Notes: generated by a model from the letters alone, not told the origin. Positions 31,312 through 40,603 are shown, counted from the stretch's first letter. The stretch is DNA of 64,000 nt from Hymenobacter sp. PAMC 26628 (GCF_001562275.1 NZ_CP014304.1:1922001-1986000); one strand, 5' to 3'. Made by a program: numbers and translations.

Positions 31312-32673
31312 ATGACGACAACCCGCTTGCTGTTGCTCGGGGCCGGCCGTTCCGCCGCTTCGCTTATCGAGTACCTGCTGCGCCACGCGCCCACCGAAGG
31401 CTGGTACCTGACCGTGGCCGACGCCAACCCCGCCCACCTGGCCCCCGTGCTGGCTGCCCACTCGCAATACGCCCGTGCCGTGCCCTTCGACGCGGCCGAC
31501 GCCGGGGCCCTCGACGCCCGCGTGGCCGAGGCCGATGTGGTGATTTCCATGCTGCCGGCTGCCCTGCACCCAGCCGTGGCCCTGGCCTGCCTGCGCCACC
31601 GCCGCCACCTGGCCACGGCTAGCTACGTGGGCCCCGAAATCCAGGCCCTGCACGCCGAAGCGGAAGCCGCCGGACTGGTTTTTTTGATGGAATGTGGCCT
31701 CGACCCAGGCCTTGACCACATGTCGGCCATGCGGGCCCTAGCCGACATCCGGGCGCGGGGCGGGCGGATTACGTCCTTTAAATCGTATTGTGGGGGCCTG
31801 CTGGCCCCGGCCGCCGAGGCCGATAATCCCTGGAAATACAAATTTACCTGGAACCCCCGCAACGTGGTGCTGGCCGGACAGGGCGGCCCCGCCCGCTACC
31901 TCGACCGCGGCCACCTGCGCTTCATCCCTTATCAGCACCTGTTTGCACGGGCCGAGCCCGTGGCCGTGCCCGGCCACGGCGACTTCGAGGGCTACGCCAA
32001 CCGCGACTCGCTCGGCTACCGGGGCCCTTACGGCTTGGCCGACGTGCCCACGGTATTGCGCGGTACGCTGCGCCGCCCGGGCTACTGCGCCGCCTGGCAA
32101 GCCTTGGTCAGCCTGGGCCTCACCGACGACGGCACCCGCCTTGGCAACGCCGAAACCATGAGCTGGGCCGCGGTGGTCGACGCCTTTTTGCCCGTGGCCA
32201 AAGTGCCCGGCTTGCCGCTGCCGTTGCGCGTGGCCAACTACCTGAACCTGGCCCCCGAAGGCGAGGAAATGGGCCGCTTGAATTGGCTGGGCCTGTTTTC
32301 CGATCAGCACCCCGTGGGCCACGCCGATGCCACGCCCGCCCAGCTACTCGAACGCCTGCTGGCCGATAAGTGGCAGCTGGGGCCCCACGACCGCGACCTG
32401 GTGGTTATGCAGCACGAGTTCGAATACGAGGTGGCTGGCCAGGTACACCGCCGCACATCGTCGCTGGTTGTGACGGGGGCCGACGCCACCCATACCGCCA
32501 TGGCCCAGACCGTGGGCCTGCCCCTGGGCATGGCCGTGCGGCGACTGGCCCGGGGCGAAGTGCCGCAGCGCGGCGTCGTCATCCCCGTCGTGCCCGAGCT
32601 GTACGAGGCCATCCTAGAAGAGCTGGCAGCTGAGTACGGCATTCTTTTCCAAGAGGAAGAAAGCGGCGCATAA
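31312..32673 (+). CDS. Saccharopine dehydrogenase-family protein
   Basis: ATG 31312 (MTTTRLLLLGAGRSAASLIEYL) begins a Rossmann fold with the GAGRSA nucleotide loop, giving 453 residues. The middle has ATASYVGPEIQAL and the signature MECGLDPGLDHMSAMRAL, typical of the saccharopine reductase (LYS9-like, C-terminal domain) family. FKSYCGGLLAPAAEADNPWKYKFTW follows. The long C-terminal domain closes around substrate. In Bacteroidota these proteins are often part of lysine breakdown or act on related imino acids; the direction and substrate are not certain here. The gene is divergent from cdd and appears to be transcribed without a leader. Confidence 0.9.
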   Translation: MTTTRLLLLGAGRSAASLIEYLLRHAPTEGWYLTVADANPAHLAPVLAAHSQYARAVPFDAADAGALDARVAEADVVISMLPAALHPAVALACLRHRRHLATASYVGPEIQALHAEAEAAGLVFLMECGLDPGLDHMSAMRALADIRARGGRITSFKSYCGGLLAPAAEADNPWKYKFTWNPRNVVLAGQGGPARYLDRGHLRFIPYQHLFARAEPVAVPGHGDFEGYANRDSLGYRGPYGLADVPTVLRGTLRRPGYCAAWQALVSLGLTDDGTRLGNAETMSWAAVVDAFLPVAKVPGLPLPLRVANYLNLAPEGEEMGRLNWLGLFSDQHPVGHADATPAQLLERLLADKWQLGPHDRDLVVMQHEFEYEVAGQVHRRTSSLVVTGADATHTAMAQTVGLPLGMAVRRLARGEVPQRGVVIPVVPELYEAILEELAAEYGILFQEEESGA

Positions 32674-32714
32674 AATAGCCGCGCTGCCCAGAGTCGGCCA
32701 CTGCTAGCAAAGCC

Positions 32715-33440
32715 TCAGAATGCCAGGTAAAATCCCGCCAGCAACGCCTGAAACGTTGCCGTGTAAACCGAGTCGTTGTCGGCTGTGCGGAAGGCTAGTT
32801 CCTGCACTACTAGGGGCCCTGGGTCCCGCCCTAAGGCTACGATGTGGCGCAGCACCCGGCTGCCGAGCCGGTGGCGCAACGCCAGCCGCGTGGCCGGCTG
32901 CAAGCCCACCGCCGCCGCATCTGCTACGAACCGTGCCATTTCGGGCACGGGCAGCAGCACGGTGAGGCGGCCGCCGGGAACTAGGAAATTAGCAGCGAAG
33001 CGGCTGATTTCGGTGAAGGTGAGCGTGTCGGGCGCGGCGTGTCGGGCAGTAGTGCGGGCCGCATGGGGCGAGCGCAGGGCCCCCTGGAAAAACGGCGGAT
33101 TGCACACGATGTGGCTAAAGGGCGCGGGGCCTGTGGCGGCGTAGCCCGCCAAGCTCAGCGGGTGCACCCGGACGCGGGGCCCCCAGGGGCTAGCCGCCGC
33201 GTTGGCGGCGGCCTGGGCGGCGGCCGCGGGGTCAATTTCCACGGCTTCGATGGCGACCGTGGGGTGGCGCTGGGCGGCCATGAGGGCCAGCAGGCCGGTA
33301 CCGGTGCCAATGTCGAGCAAGCGGGTGGCGCCGATTAGGTCCACGGACGCGCCGAGCACGCAGGCGTCGGTGCTCACCTTCATGGCGCACGCCGCCTGCT
33401 CAATGCGGAACTGCTGGAACTGAAAGTAGTCGTTGGGCAC
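32715..33440 (-). CDS. tRNA1(Val) (adenine-37-N6)-methyltransferase family
   Basis: The 241-residue protein is a SAM-dependent N6-adenine methyltransferase of the YfiC/TrmN6 type. The family start is visible as FQFQQFRIEQAACAMKVSTDACVLGA. Motif I follows as DIGTGTGLLALMAAQR, then EIDPAAAAQA, and the catalytic N-P-P-F motif is CNPPFFQGAL. The substrate, tRNA1(Val) A37, is known from Escherichia coli. It is convergent with the saccharopine gene and 13 bases after rnhA on the same strand. Confidence 0.92.
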   Translation of the reverse strand: MPNDYFQFQQFRIEQAACAMKVSTDACVLGASVDLIGATRLLDIGTGTGLLALMAAQRHPTVAIEAVEIDPAAAAQAAANAAASPWGPRVRVHPLSLAGYAATGPAPFSHIVCNPPFFQGALRSPHAARTTARHAAPDTLTFTEISRFAANFLVPGGRLTVLLPVPEMARFVADAAAVGLQPATRLALRHRLGSRVLRHIVALGRDPGPLVVQELAFRTADNDSVYTATFQALLAGFYLAF

Positions 33441-33453
33441 GTCCGGGGCGCGG

Positions 33454-33927
33454 CTACAGCAGCGGGGCCGCCGCCTGGGCGCGCTCGAAGCCTTCGTCCA
33501 CCAACAAGCCTTTGCCGAGGGCGCTTTGCACGGCCAGCACGTCGCAGCGCTCGTTTTCGGCGTGGCCGGCGTGGCCTTTGATCCACTTGAATGACACCTT
33601 GCGCTGGCGGTACACGGCCAGGAAGCGGCGCCACAGGTCGGGGTTGGCCTTCTTGCCGAAGTCGGGTTTTTTCTCCCAGCCGAACACCCAGCGCTTCTCC
33701 ACGGCGTCCACCACGTACTTCGAATCGGACACGACGAGCACCGGGATATCGGGGCGCGTCACGGCCTCCAGGCCCACGATGACGGCCAGCAGCTCCATGC
33801 GGTTGTTGGTGGTGCGGCGGTAGCCCTGGCTCAGTTCTTTTTCGTGGGGGCCGTAGCGCAGGATGGCGCCGTAGCCGCCGGGCCCCGGGTTGCCGCGGGC
33901 CGAGCCGTCGGTGAAAAGGGTTATCAA
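33454..33927 (-). CDS. rnhA: Ribonuclease HI
   Basis: RNase HI cuts the RNA strand of RNA-DNA hybrids. The start is taken as TTG (at 33927), giving MITLFTDGSARGNPGPGGYG and 157 residues, which matches the family. The open frame further upstream lies in an inverted repeat and is His/Phe-rich, unlike protein. The catalytic acids are all present: Asp in FTDGSA, Glu in NRMELLAVI, Asp in VSDSKYVVDA, and Asp in ENERCDVLA. The KGHAGHAENE loop with its His is intact. The gene is followed by the tRNA methyltransferase gene 13 bases later. Confidence 0.93.
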   Translation of the reverse strand: MITLFTDGSARGNPGPGGYGAILRYGPHEKELSQGYRRTTNNRMELLAVIVGLEAVTRPDIPVLVVSDSKYVVDAVEKRWVFGWEKKPDFGKKANPDLWRRFLAVYRQRKVSFKWIKGHAGHAENERCDVLAVQSALGKGLLVDEGFERAQAAAPLL

Positions 33928-33934
33928 ATTGAAA

Positions 33935-34066
33935 GAATGTGAGAAATGTGACGGGTGTGAGAAATGCGGGCAATGAAGAAAAAAGTGCTGGATGCGGGGA
34001 GCAATAACATGATTTTTACCCCCACACACTCGAATACATCTTCACATCCGTCACTTTCTCACATTC
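33935..34066. repeat. Inverted pair of TGTGA-type nonamer arrays, rnhA to marC gap
   Basis: The left arm (33935-33961) runs in 9-base units such as TGTGAGAAA and TGTGACGGG and begins 8 bases before the rnhA start. The right arm (34040-34066) is its inverted copy with small differences and ends 2 bases before the marC stop. Confidence 0.75.
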
Positions 34067-34068
34067 AT

Positions 34069-34629
34069 TTAAAAATTGGCCTTGAACAACTTGATGGCGA
34101 TGGCCAGCAGGATGACGCCGAACACGCGGCGCAGCACATCTTCGCCGGCCTTGCCGAGCTGGCGCTCGATCCAGAGGCTGGTTTTGAGCACGCCGTACAC
34201 AAACACCAGGTTCAGGGCAATGCCGGCCAGGATGTTGGGCAGGGCGTAGGCGGCGCGCAGCGAGAGCAGCGTGGTCATGGTGCCGGCCCCCACGATTATG
34301 GGAAATGCCAGCGGCACGATGGAACCCGTGCGGGCCGTCATATCGGATTTGAACAGCTCGATGCCGAGAATCATCTCCATGCCGATGAGGAAGATGATAA
34401 CGGCCCCGGCCAGAGCAAAGCTCTCATTGTCAACCCCGAACAGCCGCAAAATGCTCTGGCCCAGGAACAGAAACGCTACCATCAGCCCGCCCGCCACCAC
34501 GGTGGCCAGCTCGGCCTTGATTTCGCCCTCGCGCTGCCGAATCTGGATGATGATCGGCACCGAGCCGATGATGTCGATGATGGCAAATAGCGTGAGCGTG
34601 ACGGAAAAGATTTGCTGGAGGTTGAACAC
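34069..34629 (-). CDS. MarC family integral membrane protein
   Basis: The 186-residue protein has six membrane segments, the MarC/YhgN layout. Recognisable family features are FAIIDIIGSVPIIIQI in the first helix, where Asp lies in the membrane and Pro follows, FGVDNESFALAGAVIIFLIG in the third, and PLAFPIIVGAGTMTTLLSL in the fourth. The last is the hallmark P-L-A-x-P-x-x-x-G-P-G-like turn, here with GAGTMT. MarC proteins were once thought to be antibiotic-efflux linked, but their function is unproven. It lies 80 bases after the start of the aminotransferase gene region on the same strand. No regulator is adjacent. Confidence 0.9.
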   Translation of the reverse strand: MFNLQQIFSVTLTLFAIIDIIGSVPIIIQIRQREGEIKAELATVVAGGLMVAFLFLGQSILRLFGVDNESFALAGAVIIFLIGMEMILGIELFKSDMTARTGSIVPLAFPIIVGAGTMTTLLSLRAAYALPNILAGIALNLVFVYGVLKTSLWIERQLGKAGEDVLRRVFGVILLAIAIKLFKANF

Positions 34630-34710
34630 GGGGCGAAAAATTGGGGCGGGCGGTGGGCCTTCCGGCCGGCTGCCCGTGGGGCGTTGCGTCGGGGGCGGCG
34701 GCCGGGGGCC

Positions 34711-35790
34711 CTAAACCGTCACGTATTCCTTCACGAAAAACTGCACCAGGGCTTCCATCGCCGCGTCGGACACGGCGGGGAAATTGGCGATGCGGATGGT
34801 GGTATTTTTTAGCGGGCCGTAGCCGCCACCCAGCGTGAGGCCGGCTTCGAGGGCTCTGCGCTTGATTTCCTCGATCAGCGCGGGCTCGCCCTGCAGGCCG
34901 ATGACGGTGGTGGAGCGGGCGTCGGGGTTGGTGATGAGCGGCTGCAGGGGCGTGGCCTGCTCGAAAAAGTCGTAGAGCTTCTGGGCGCGGTCGGCCAGGT
35001 GCTGGGCCACGGCCTTGATGGGCTCGCGGTCGGCCATCACGCGGCTCAGCAAGTAAATGCCGAGCACGTTGGGCGTGTAGTTGGTTTGGTGGTTGAGCAT
35101 GTTGCTCAGGGCGGCGGGCAGGCCGTTGTAGTGGGCGCGGTCGTTCACCTCCTTGGCCTTGGCCACGGCGCGGGGCGAGAGGATGAGCACGCCCAGGCCG
35201 GCGGGCAGCCCGAAGCACTTTTGCACCGAGCCGTACCACACGTCGGCCTTGATGTACTTGAGGTTCAGGCCGGCCAGCGAGCTGGTGGCGTCCACGGCCA
35301 GCAGGGCCCCGCCGAGGCGGTTGAAGAGCTGCAGGATGTGGGTTTCGCGGAGCTGGGTGGCGGTGCTGGTTTCGTTCTGCGTCACGCACACCAGGTCGGT
35401 GTCCTCGCCCACGAAGGGCAGGGCCCCCATGTCGGGCACCTCGTTGATGTCGAACTGCACGCCGGTGGTTTCCGGTCGCAAGGCGCGGGCGTAGTCGAAC
35501 CACTTCTTGCCAAACTCGCCGTTGTAAAGGTGGAAGCTGCGGCGCGGGGTGAGGCCCTGGGCCAGGATTTCCCAGCACTCGGTGGCCGAACCGGTGAAGA
35601 GCACCGTGTAGTCCTGCGGAATATTAAGCTTGAGCTTGAGGTCCGTCACGGCCTGGCGCACTAGGCTCGTGAACCGCTCCCCGCGGTGCGGGGCCGAGAG
35701 CCAGCCCTCGTCGTAGGCGTCTTGCAGGTACTGGCGAACGGCGGGGTACACGGCCGCGGGGCCAACGTTGAACGTGAATGTCTGAACCAC
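34711..35790 (-). CDS. Class V aminotransferase (phosphoserine aminotransferase-like)
   Basis: The start is taken as GTG (at 35790), giving MVQTFTFNVGPAAVYPAVRQ and 359 residues; the longer frame runs through an inverted repeat and is rejected. This is a PLP enzyme of fold type I. The lysine-binding segment is VWYGSVQKCFGLPAGLGVL with the PLP Lys in QKCF. TGSATECWEILAQGL binds the phosphate, and VDATSSLAGLNL holds the Asp that contacts PLP. It resembles SerC, which makes phosphoserine in serine synthesis, but related enzymes act on other substrates, so I do not assign the name. The start codon lies inside the nonamer inverted repeat. Confidence 0.85.
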   Translation of the reverse strand: MVQTFTFNVGPAAVYPAVRQYLQDAYDEGWLSAPHRGERFTSLVRQAVTDLKLKLNIPQDYTVLFTGSATECWEILAQGLTPRRSFHLYNGEFGKKWFDYARALRPETTGVQFDINEVPDMGALPFVGEDTDLVCVTQNETSTATQLRETHILQLFNRLGGALLAVDATSSLAGLNLKYIKADVWYGSVQKCFGLPAGLGVLILSPRAVAKAKEVNDRAHYNGLPAALSNMLNHQTNYTPNVLGIYLLSRVMADREPIKAVAQHLADRAQKLYDFFEQATPLQPLITNPDARSTTVIGLQGEPALIEEIKRRALEAGLTLGGGYGPLKNTTIRIANFPAVSDAAMEALVQFFVKEYVTV

Positions 35791-35978
35791 GGATTTATCG
35801 GATTGAGCGGATTGATCGGATTTTGGGGACGGCCCCGGCCAGTGGCTGGGGGCCCGGGTGGGCCGGCGGCCACTGGCCGGGGCCGGTTGGGGCCCGGCTG
35901 CTTGCCAGCGCAAAGTTCGGGCAAATCTTCCCCAAAATCCGATAAATCCGTCAAATCCGATAAATCCGTGGTTCAGAC
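35780..35978. repeat. 48-bp inverted pair of nonamer arrays, aminotransferase start to aroQ stop
   Basis: The arm 35780-35827 matches the reverse complement of 35931-35978 at 44 of 48 positions. The arms consist of 9-base units like CGGATTTAT. The aminotransferase GTG start lies in one arm and the aroQ TGA stop lies in the other. Confidence 0.9.
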
Positions 35979-36419
35979 CTGAAAGCCCACGCGCTTGGGC
36001 CGCTGGCTGGCAAACCACTGCACGGCCAGCCGGTAGCTTTCAAGCCCGAAGCCGGCGATGCTGCCCGCGCAGTGCTTGGCAATGAGGCTTTTGTGGCGGA
36101 ATTCTTCGCGGGCGGCGATGTTGCTCAGGTGCACCTCCACCACGGGCGTGGCGATGCCGGCCACGGCGTCGCCGAGGGCCACGCTGGTGTGGGTGAAGCC
36201 GCCGGCGTTCAGGATAATGCCGTGGTGGCTGAAGCCGACCTCGTGCAGCTTGTCGAGCAGGGCCCCCTCGTGGTTGCTCTGGAAGTACGTCAGCTTATGG
36301 TCGGGGAAGCCGTCCACCAGCTCCGGGAAAAAGTCGTCGAACGAGCGGCTGCCGTAGATGCCGGGCTCGCGCCGGCCCAACAGGTTGAGGTTGGGGCCGT
36401 TGATGATGAGAAGGTCCAT
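35973..36419 (-). CDS. aroQ: 3-dehydroquinate dehydratase, type II
   Basis: AroQ removes water from 3-dehydroquinate, the third step of the shikimate pathway. The start MDLLIINGPNLNLLGRREPG (A at 36419) is characteristic and gives 148 residues, the usual size for this dodecameric enzyme. The active site includes Tyr in EPGIYG, Asn and His in LNAGGFTHTSVAL, and His in VEVHLSNIAAREEFR. The longer frame upstream is part of a palindrome and is rejected. It is divergent from the xerD-like gene, with a 44-bp palindrome between them. Its stop codon is inside a repeat arm. Confidence 0.96.
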   Translation of the reverse strand: MDLLIINGPNLNLLGRREPGIYGSRSFDDFFPELVDGFPDHKLTYFQSNHEGALLDKLHEVGFSHHGIILNAGGFTHTSVALGDAVAGIATPVVEVHLSNIAAREEFRHKSLIAKHCAGSIAGFGLESYRLAVQWFASQRPKRVGFQV

Positions 36420-36449
36420 CTTTGAAGAGCGAAATAGCAAGAGATTATA

Positions 36450-36562
36450 GCCCAAAGAACGTCATGCTGAACGCAGCGAAGCACCTCTCCTGCGGCACTA
36501 ACCAAATTGGGCAATGAAGCAGGAGAGGTGCTTCGCTGCGTTCAGCATGACGTTCTTTGGGC
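36450..36562. repeat. Perfect 44-bp palindrome between divergent aroQ and recombinase genes
   Basis: The arm 36450-36493 is the exact reverse complement of 36519-36562, with a 25-base loop. The arm contains GTCATGCTGAACGCAGCGAA. Both divergent leaders read through an identical sequence. Confidence 0.95.
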
Positions 36563-36590
36563 CCTATCCTGCTTCCTATCCTTAAATAAC

Positions 36591-37490
36591 ATGACCTGGC
36601 CCCAGGCCCTCCGGCAATTCCAGGGCTACTTACAGCTCGAAAAATCCCTCTCGCCCAATTCGGTGGAGGCCTACGTGCGCGACGCCACCAAGCTGCACCA
36701 GTTCCTAATAGGGGAGGGGGTGCCCGCCCGCCCCGAGCAGGTGACGACGCGGCTGCTGCGCGACTTCCTCAACACCCTCACCGACCTCGGGCTGGGAGCC
36801 ACCTCGCAGGCGCGCACGCTCTCGGGGCTGAAGGCGTTCTTCGGCTTCATGATCATGGAGGACCTCATCAAGTTCGACCCCACCGACACGCTGGAGGCCC
36901 CCAAAACCGGCCGCCACCTGCCCGACGCCCTCAGCTACCCCGAAATCGAAACCCTGCTCGGGGCCATCGACCTGAGCACTGACGAGGGCCTGCGGACTCG
37001 CGCGGTACTGGAGGTGCTGTACTCTTCGGGCTTGCGCGTGAGCGAGTTGTGCGAGCTGAAGCTGTCGAATATTGCCGCCGAGCAGGGCTTTATGAAGGTG
37101 CTGGGCAAGGGCAACAAGGAGCGCCTGGTGCCCGTGGGCCGCGAGGCCCTCAAGCACCTCAACTTCTACCTGCGCGGCGTGCGCGGCCACCTCGACATCA
37201 AGCCCGGGGCCGAAGACCACGCCTTTCTGAGCCAGCGCGGGCGGCCGCTCTCGCGCATCACCGTCTTCACCACCCTCAAGAAGCTGGCTGAGCAGGCGGG
37301 GCTGCGCAAAACCATCAGCCCGCACACGCTGCGCCACTCCTTCGCTACTCACCTCATCGAGGGCGGAGCCGACCTGCGCGCGGTGCAGGAAATGCTGGGC
37401 CACGCCAGCATCACGACCACCGAAATCTACACCCACCTCGACCGCGACTACCTGCGGCAGGTCATCACCGAGTTCCACCCGCGCAGCTAA
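36591..37490 (+). CDS. xerD: Tyrosine recombinase XerD/XerC family
   Basis: The enzyme resolves chromosome dimers at dif during division. ATG 36591 ([20 protein letters not shown]) gives 299 residues, normal for XerC/XerD; the longer frame lies in the palindrome. The N-terminal SAM-like domain is at 1-110. The catalytic set of the C-terminal half is complete: Arg in [13 protein letters not shown], His and Arg in [13 protein letters not shown], His in [13 protein letters not shown], and the Tyr in IYTHL near residue 280. The FtsK translocase gene follows 82 bases downstream, which fits the known partnership of FtsK and XerCD. The gene name is approximate; XerC and XerD are hard to tell apart by eye. 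Confidence 0.92.
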   Translation: MTWPQALRQFQGYLQLEKSLSPNSVEAYVRDATKLHQFLIGEGVPARPEQVTTRLLRDFLNTLTDLGLGATSQARTLSGLKAFFGFMIMEDLIKFDPTDTLEAPKTGRHLPDALSYPEIETLLGAIDLSTDEGLRTRAVLEVLYSSGLRVSELCELKLSNIAAEQGFMKVLGKGNKERLVPVGREALKHLNFYLRGVRGHLDIKPGAEDHAFLSQRGRPLSRITVFTTLKKLAEQAGLRKTISPHTLRHSFATHLIEGGADLRAVQEMLGHASITTTEIYTHLDRDYLRQVITEFHPRS

Positions 37491-37542
37491 GGGGGCCCAG
37501 GCCCGCCGCAACGCGGGTAGCGGCACAGTGGCCCGCCGTGCG

Positions 37543-37550
37543 TAAATTTG
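37543..37550 (+). promoter_or_regulatory. Predicted -7 box of ftsK
   Basis: TAAATTTG is an exact TAnnTTTG match, 21 bases before the ATG at 37572. Confidence 0.5.
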
Positions 37551-37571
37551 GCTTTTCCGCTGCCTCTCCGC

Positions 37572-40472
37572 ATGGCCGATAACCGCTACAAGAACCCCCC
37601 GCCGGGCCCCTCCGCCAACCGTCCCGCCGAGGGCCGGCCGGCCGCCGCGCCGCGCGCCAACGCCCCCCGGCCCGCCGCCGAGCCGGCCCCTGCGGCGGCC
37701 CCGCGCCCGCCGCGCCCCGCCGCTACCAACCAGCCCAAGGCCGCCAAAGCGGCGGCCCAGGCCCAGGCCGCCCGCGCTCCGCGGGGGCCCCGGGGCCCCT
37801 TGCCCGGCGTAGCCGGCCTGAAGGCGCTGCTGCGCGACCGGCGCTTTCACCTGTTCATCGGGTTTGGCCTGCTGCTGGGCAGCTTATACCTCACCATCGC
37901 CTTCACGTCGTTCCTGTTCACGGGCCACGCCGACCAGAGCGTGGTAGCCGCCATGAGCACCATCCCCACCAAAGAGGCGGGGCAGGAATCGAACAATTGG
38001 CTGGGGCTGCTGGGGGCCTGGGCAGCACAAGTATTTATCTATAAGCTGTTTGGGGTGGCGGCGTTCGCCCTCATTCCCATCGTGTTTTTCCTGGGCTACA
38101 AAATCGTGTTCCGCACCGCCACCGGCTCGGTGAGCTACGTGCTGGCGCTGGGCCTCTTCACGATGGCCTGGCTGAGCACGCTGCTCGGCTACGTGGTGGT
38201 GGCGCTGGGGGCCCCCGCGCCGGGCGCCGACCTGGCCCTGGCCCACCGGCTCGACTTTTTGTGCGGCGGCGTGGGCTTCGAAGCGGCCTCGTGGCTGAGT
38301 AGCCTCATCGGCTGGGGCACGGTGCTGCTGCTGGCCTTCGTGCTGATTTCGTTCGTGGTGTTCTTCTTCAACATCACCACGTTGCCGTTCAATTTTGGCC
38401 GTTCGGCCGCCCAGGCCGAAGCCGACGAAGACGCCGAGCTGACCGCCGAAATCGAAGCCGAGGAGGCCGCTAAGGCCCGCCCGGCCGCGCCCAAGCCCGC
38501 TCCTAATGCCCCCGCACCGATGGCCCTGGCCTTCACCGCAGAGGAAACCGAGGACGTGGAAGAAACCAGTGGGGCCCCGGCCCCGGTCGAGTATGAGCCC
38601 GCGCCCCAAGCCAGCTCGGGCCCCGCCCTGAGCGTGGCCGGCCCGCTGGCTACTACCGTAGCAGCCGCGGCGGCCGTGCCGCTGGTCGTGAGCGGCCCGT
38701 CGTTTTCTGTGGAGATGCCGGAGCCGGAACCCGAAGTGGCATTTGTTGCGCCCGTGGTAGCTACGGTGCCCACGCCGCTTTCGCTGGCTGACTTGGCCGA
38801 CGGGCCCCCCGCGAAACCGGTGATGGGGCCCCTGGGGGTGGAAAATAAGCAGCTGGAAATAACGGTGCCGAGCCGCGACGACCTCGACCCGAACGCCGGG
38901 GCCGCCATTGCGGCGGTGGCCGACGAGGACGCGGATGCCGACGCCATGCCGGACGTGAACTACGACCCCACGCTGGACCTTTCGCGCTACCAGTACCCCA
39001 CCCTGGAGCTGCTCAACGACTACGGCGTGGCCAAGGCGCAGGTGACCAAGGAGGAGCTGGAGGCCAACAAGGACCGCATCGTGGAGACGCTGGGCCACTA
39101 CGGCATCACCATCGCCAGCATCAAGGCCACCATCGGGCCCACGGTCACGCTCTACGAAATCGTGCCCGAGGCAGGGGTGCGCATCAGCAAAATCAAGAGC
39201 CTGGAGGACGACATCGCCCTGAGCCTGGCCGCGCTGGGCATCCGCATCATCGCCCCGATTCCGGGCAAGGGCACCATCGGCATCGAGGTGCCCAACGCCA
39301 AAAAGGAGATGGTGAGCATCCGCTCGGTGCTGGGCTCGGAGAAGTTCGCCCGCACGGAAATGGACCTGCCCATCGCCTTCGGCCGCACCATCACCAACGA
39401 AGTGTTCGTGGCCGACCTGGCCAAGATGCCGCACTTGCTGATGGCCGGGGCCACGGGCCAGGGCAAGTCGGTGGGCCTGAACGTGATTCTGGCCTCGCTG
39501 CTCTACAAGCGCCACCCGGCCCAGCTCAAGTTCGTGCTGGTCGACCCCAAGAAGGTGGAGCTGAGCATCTTCAACAAGATCGAGCGCCACTACCTGGCCA
39601 AGCTGCCCGACACGAACGAGCCCATCATCACGGACACCAAGAAGGTGGTGCACACGCTCAATTCGCTGTGCATGGAGATGGACCGGCGTTACGATTTGCT
39701 GAAGGAAGCGGGCTGCCGCAACCTGAAGGAGTACAACCTCAAGTTCGTGGAGCGGCGGCTCAACCCCAAGAAGGGGCACCGCTACCTGCCCTTCATCGTG
39801 CTGGTCATCGACGAGCTGGCTGACCTGATGATGACGGCCGGCAAGGAGGTGGAAACGCCCATTGCCCGCCTCGCCCAGCTGGCCCGCGCCATCGGCATCC
39901 ACCTCATCGTGGCCACCCAGCGCCCCAGCGTAAACGTGATTACGGGCATCATCAAGGCCAACTTCCCCTGCCGGATTTCCTTCAAGGTGACCAGCAAAAT
40001 CGATTCGCGCACCATCCTCGATACCGGCGGGGCCGACCAGCTTATTGGCCAGGGCGACATGCTGTTCTCGGCTGGCTCGGACCTAATCCGGGTGCAGTGC
40101 GCCTTCATCGACACGCCCGAAGTGGACCGCGTGTGCGACTTCATCAGCGAGCAGCAGGGCTACTCCGACGCCTACCTGCTGCCCGAAGTGGCCGGCGCCG
40201 AGGGCGACGACGGCAGCGGCCAGGACGCGGGCGACCCCGCCGAGCGCGACTCCATGTTCGAGGAGGCCGCTCGCTGCATCGTGCTGCACCAGCAGGGCAG
40301 CACCAGCCTGCTCCAGCGCAAGCTCAAGCTGGGCTACAACCGCGCTGGGCGCCTCATCGATCAGCTTCAGCACGCGGGCATCGTGGGGCCCTTCGAGGGC
40401 AGCAAGGCCCGCGACGTGCTCGTGCCCGACGAATACCAGTTGGAGCAGTTGCTGAATTCCATGCCCAAGTAG
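37572..40472 (+). CDS. ftsK: DNA translocase FtsK/SpoIIIE
   Basis: FtsK pumps DNA at the division septum and activates Xer recombination. ATG 37572 ([14 protein letters not shown]) starts a protein of about 966 residues. Residues 1-90 are Pro/Ala-rich and basic. Four membrane helices follow ([16 protein letters not shown] is the first, then two near 155-220 and the last near 250-270). A Pro/Ala/Glu linker of about 160 residues leads to the motor: Walker [13 protein letters not shown] near residue 630, then [14 protein letters not shown] and Walker [12 protein letters not shown]. The C-terminal gamma domain ([15 protein letters not shown]) reads DNA polarity. The architecture is complete. Confidence 0.97.
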   Translation: MADNRYKNPPPGPSANRPAEGRPAAAPRANAPRPAAEPAPAAAPRPPRPAATNQPKAAKAAAQAQAARAPRGPRGPLPGVAGLKALLRDRRFHLFIGFGLLLGSLYLTIAFTSFLFTGHADQSVVAAMSTIPTKEAGQESNNWLGLLGAWAAQVFIYKLFGVAAFALIPIVFFLGYKIVFRTATGSVSYVLALGLFTMAWLSTLLGYVVVALGAPAPGADLALAHRLDFLCGGVGFEAASWLSSLIGWGTVLLLAFVLISFVVFFFNITTLPFNFGRSAAQAEADEDAELTAEIEAEEAAKARPAAPKPAPNAPAPMALAFTAEETEDVEETSGAPAPVEYEPAPQASSGPALSVAGPLATTVAAAAAVPLVVSGPSFSVEMPEPEPEVAFVAPVVATVPTPLSLADLADGPPAKPVMGPLGVENKQLEITVPSRDDLDPNAGAAIAAVADEDADADAMPDVNYDPTLDLSRYQYPTLELLNDYGVAKAQVTKEELEANKDRIVETLGHYGITIASIKATIGPTVTLYEIVPEAGVRISKIKSLEDDIALSLAALGIRIIAPIPGKGTIGIEVPNAKKEMVSIRSVLGSEKFARTEMDLPIAFGRTITNEVFVADLAKMPHLLMAGATGQGKSVGLNVILASLLYKRHPAQLKFVLVDPKKVELSIFNKIERHYLAKLPDTNEPIITDTKKVVHTLNSLCMEMDRRYDLLKEAGCRNLKEYNLKFVERRLNPKKGHRYLPFIVLVIDELADLMMTAGKEVETPIARLAQLARAIGIHLIVATQRPSVNVITGIIKANFPCRISFKVTSKIDSRTILDTGGADQLIGQGDMLFSAGSDLIRVQCAFIDTPEVDRVCDFISEQQGYSDAYLLPEVAGAEGDDGSGQDAGDPAERDSMFEEAARCIVLHQQGSTSLLQRKLKLGYNRAGRLIDQLQHAGIVGPFEGSKARDVLVPDEYQLEQLLNSMPK

Positions 40473-40493
40473 TAAAGACAGGGTAAATACATC

Positions 40494-40543
40494 GGTCGGC
40501 CAGAACAGTTTTTCTTCAGAAAAGCTATTCTGGCCGACCTTTT
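40494..40543 (+). terminator. Terminator after ftsK
   Basis: GGTCGGCCAGAA pairs with TTCTGGCCGACC over 12 bp with a 22-base loop, followed by TTTTG. Confidence 0.85.
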
Positions 40544-40603
40544 GATGAGGGGCTGCGTATCAGGTCCTACGGGGCCCCAACGCCCGCTTTCTTATTTATT
40601 GAT

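Noticed and set aside
36507..36590. Upstream extension of the XerD-like protein into the palindrome
   Set aside because: The extension is encoded by the repeat and the same peptide appears in the opposite direction; family proteins start at [10 protein letters not shown].
37884..39902. 672-residue minus-strand frame inside ftsK
   Set aside because: Antisense shadow; ftsK has all motor motifs on the plus strand.
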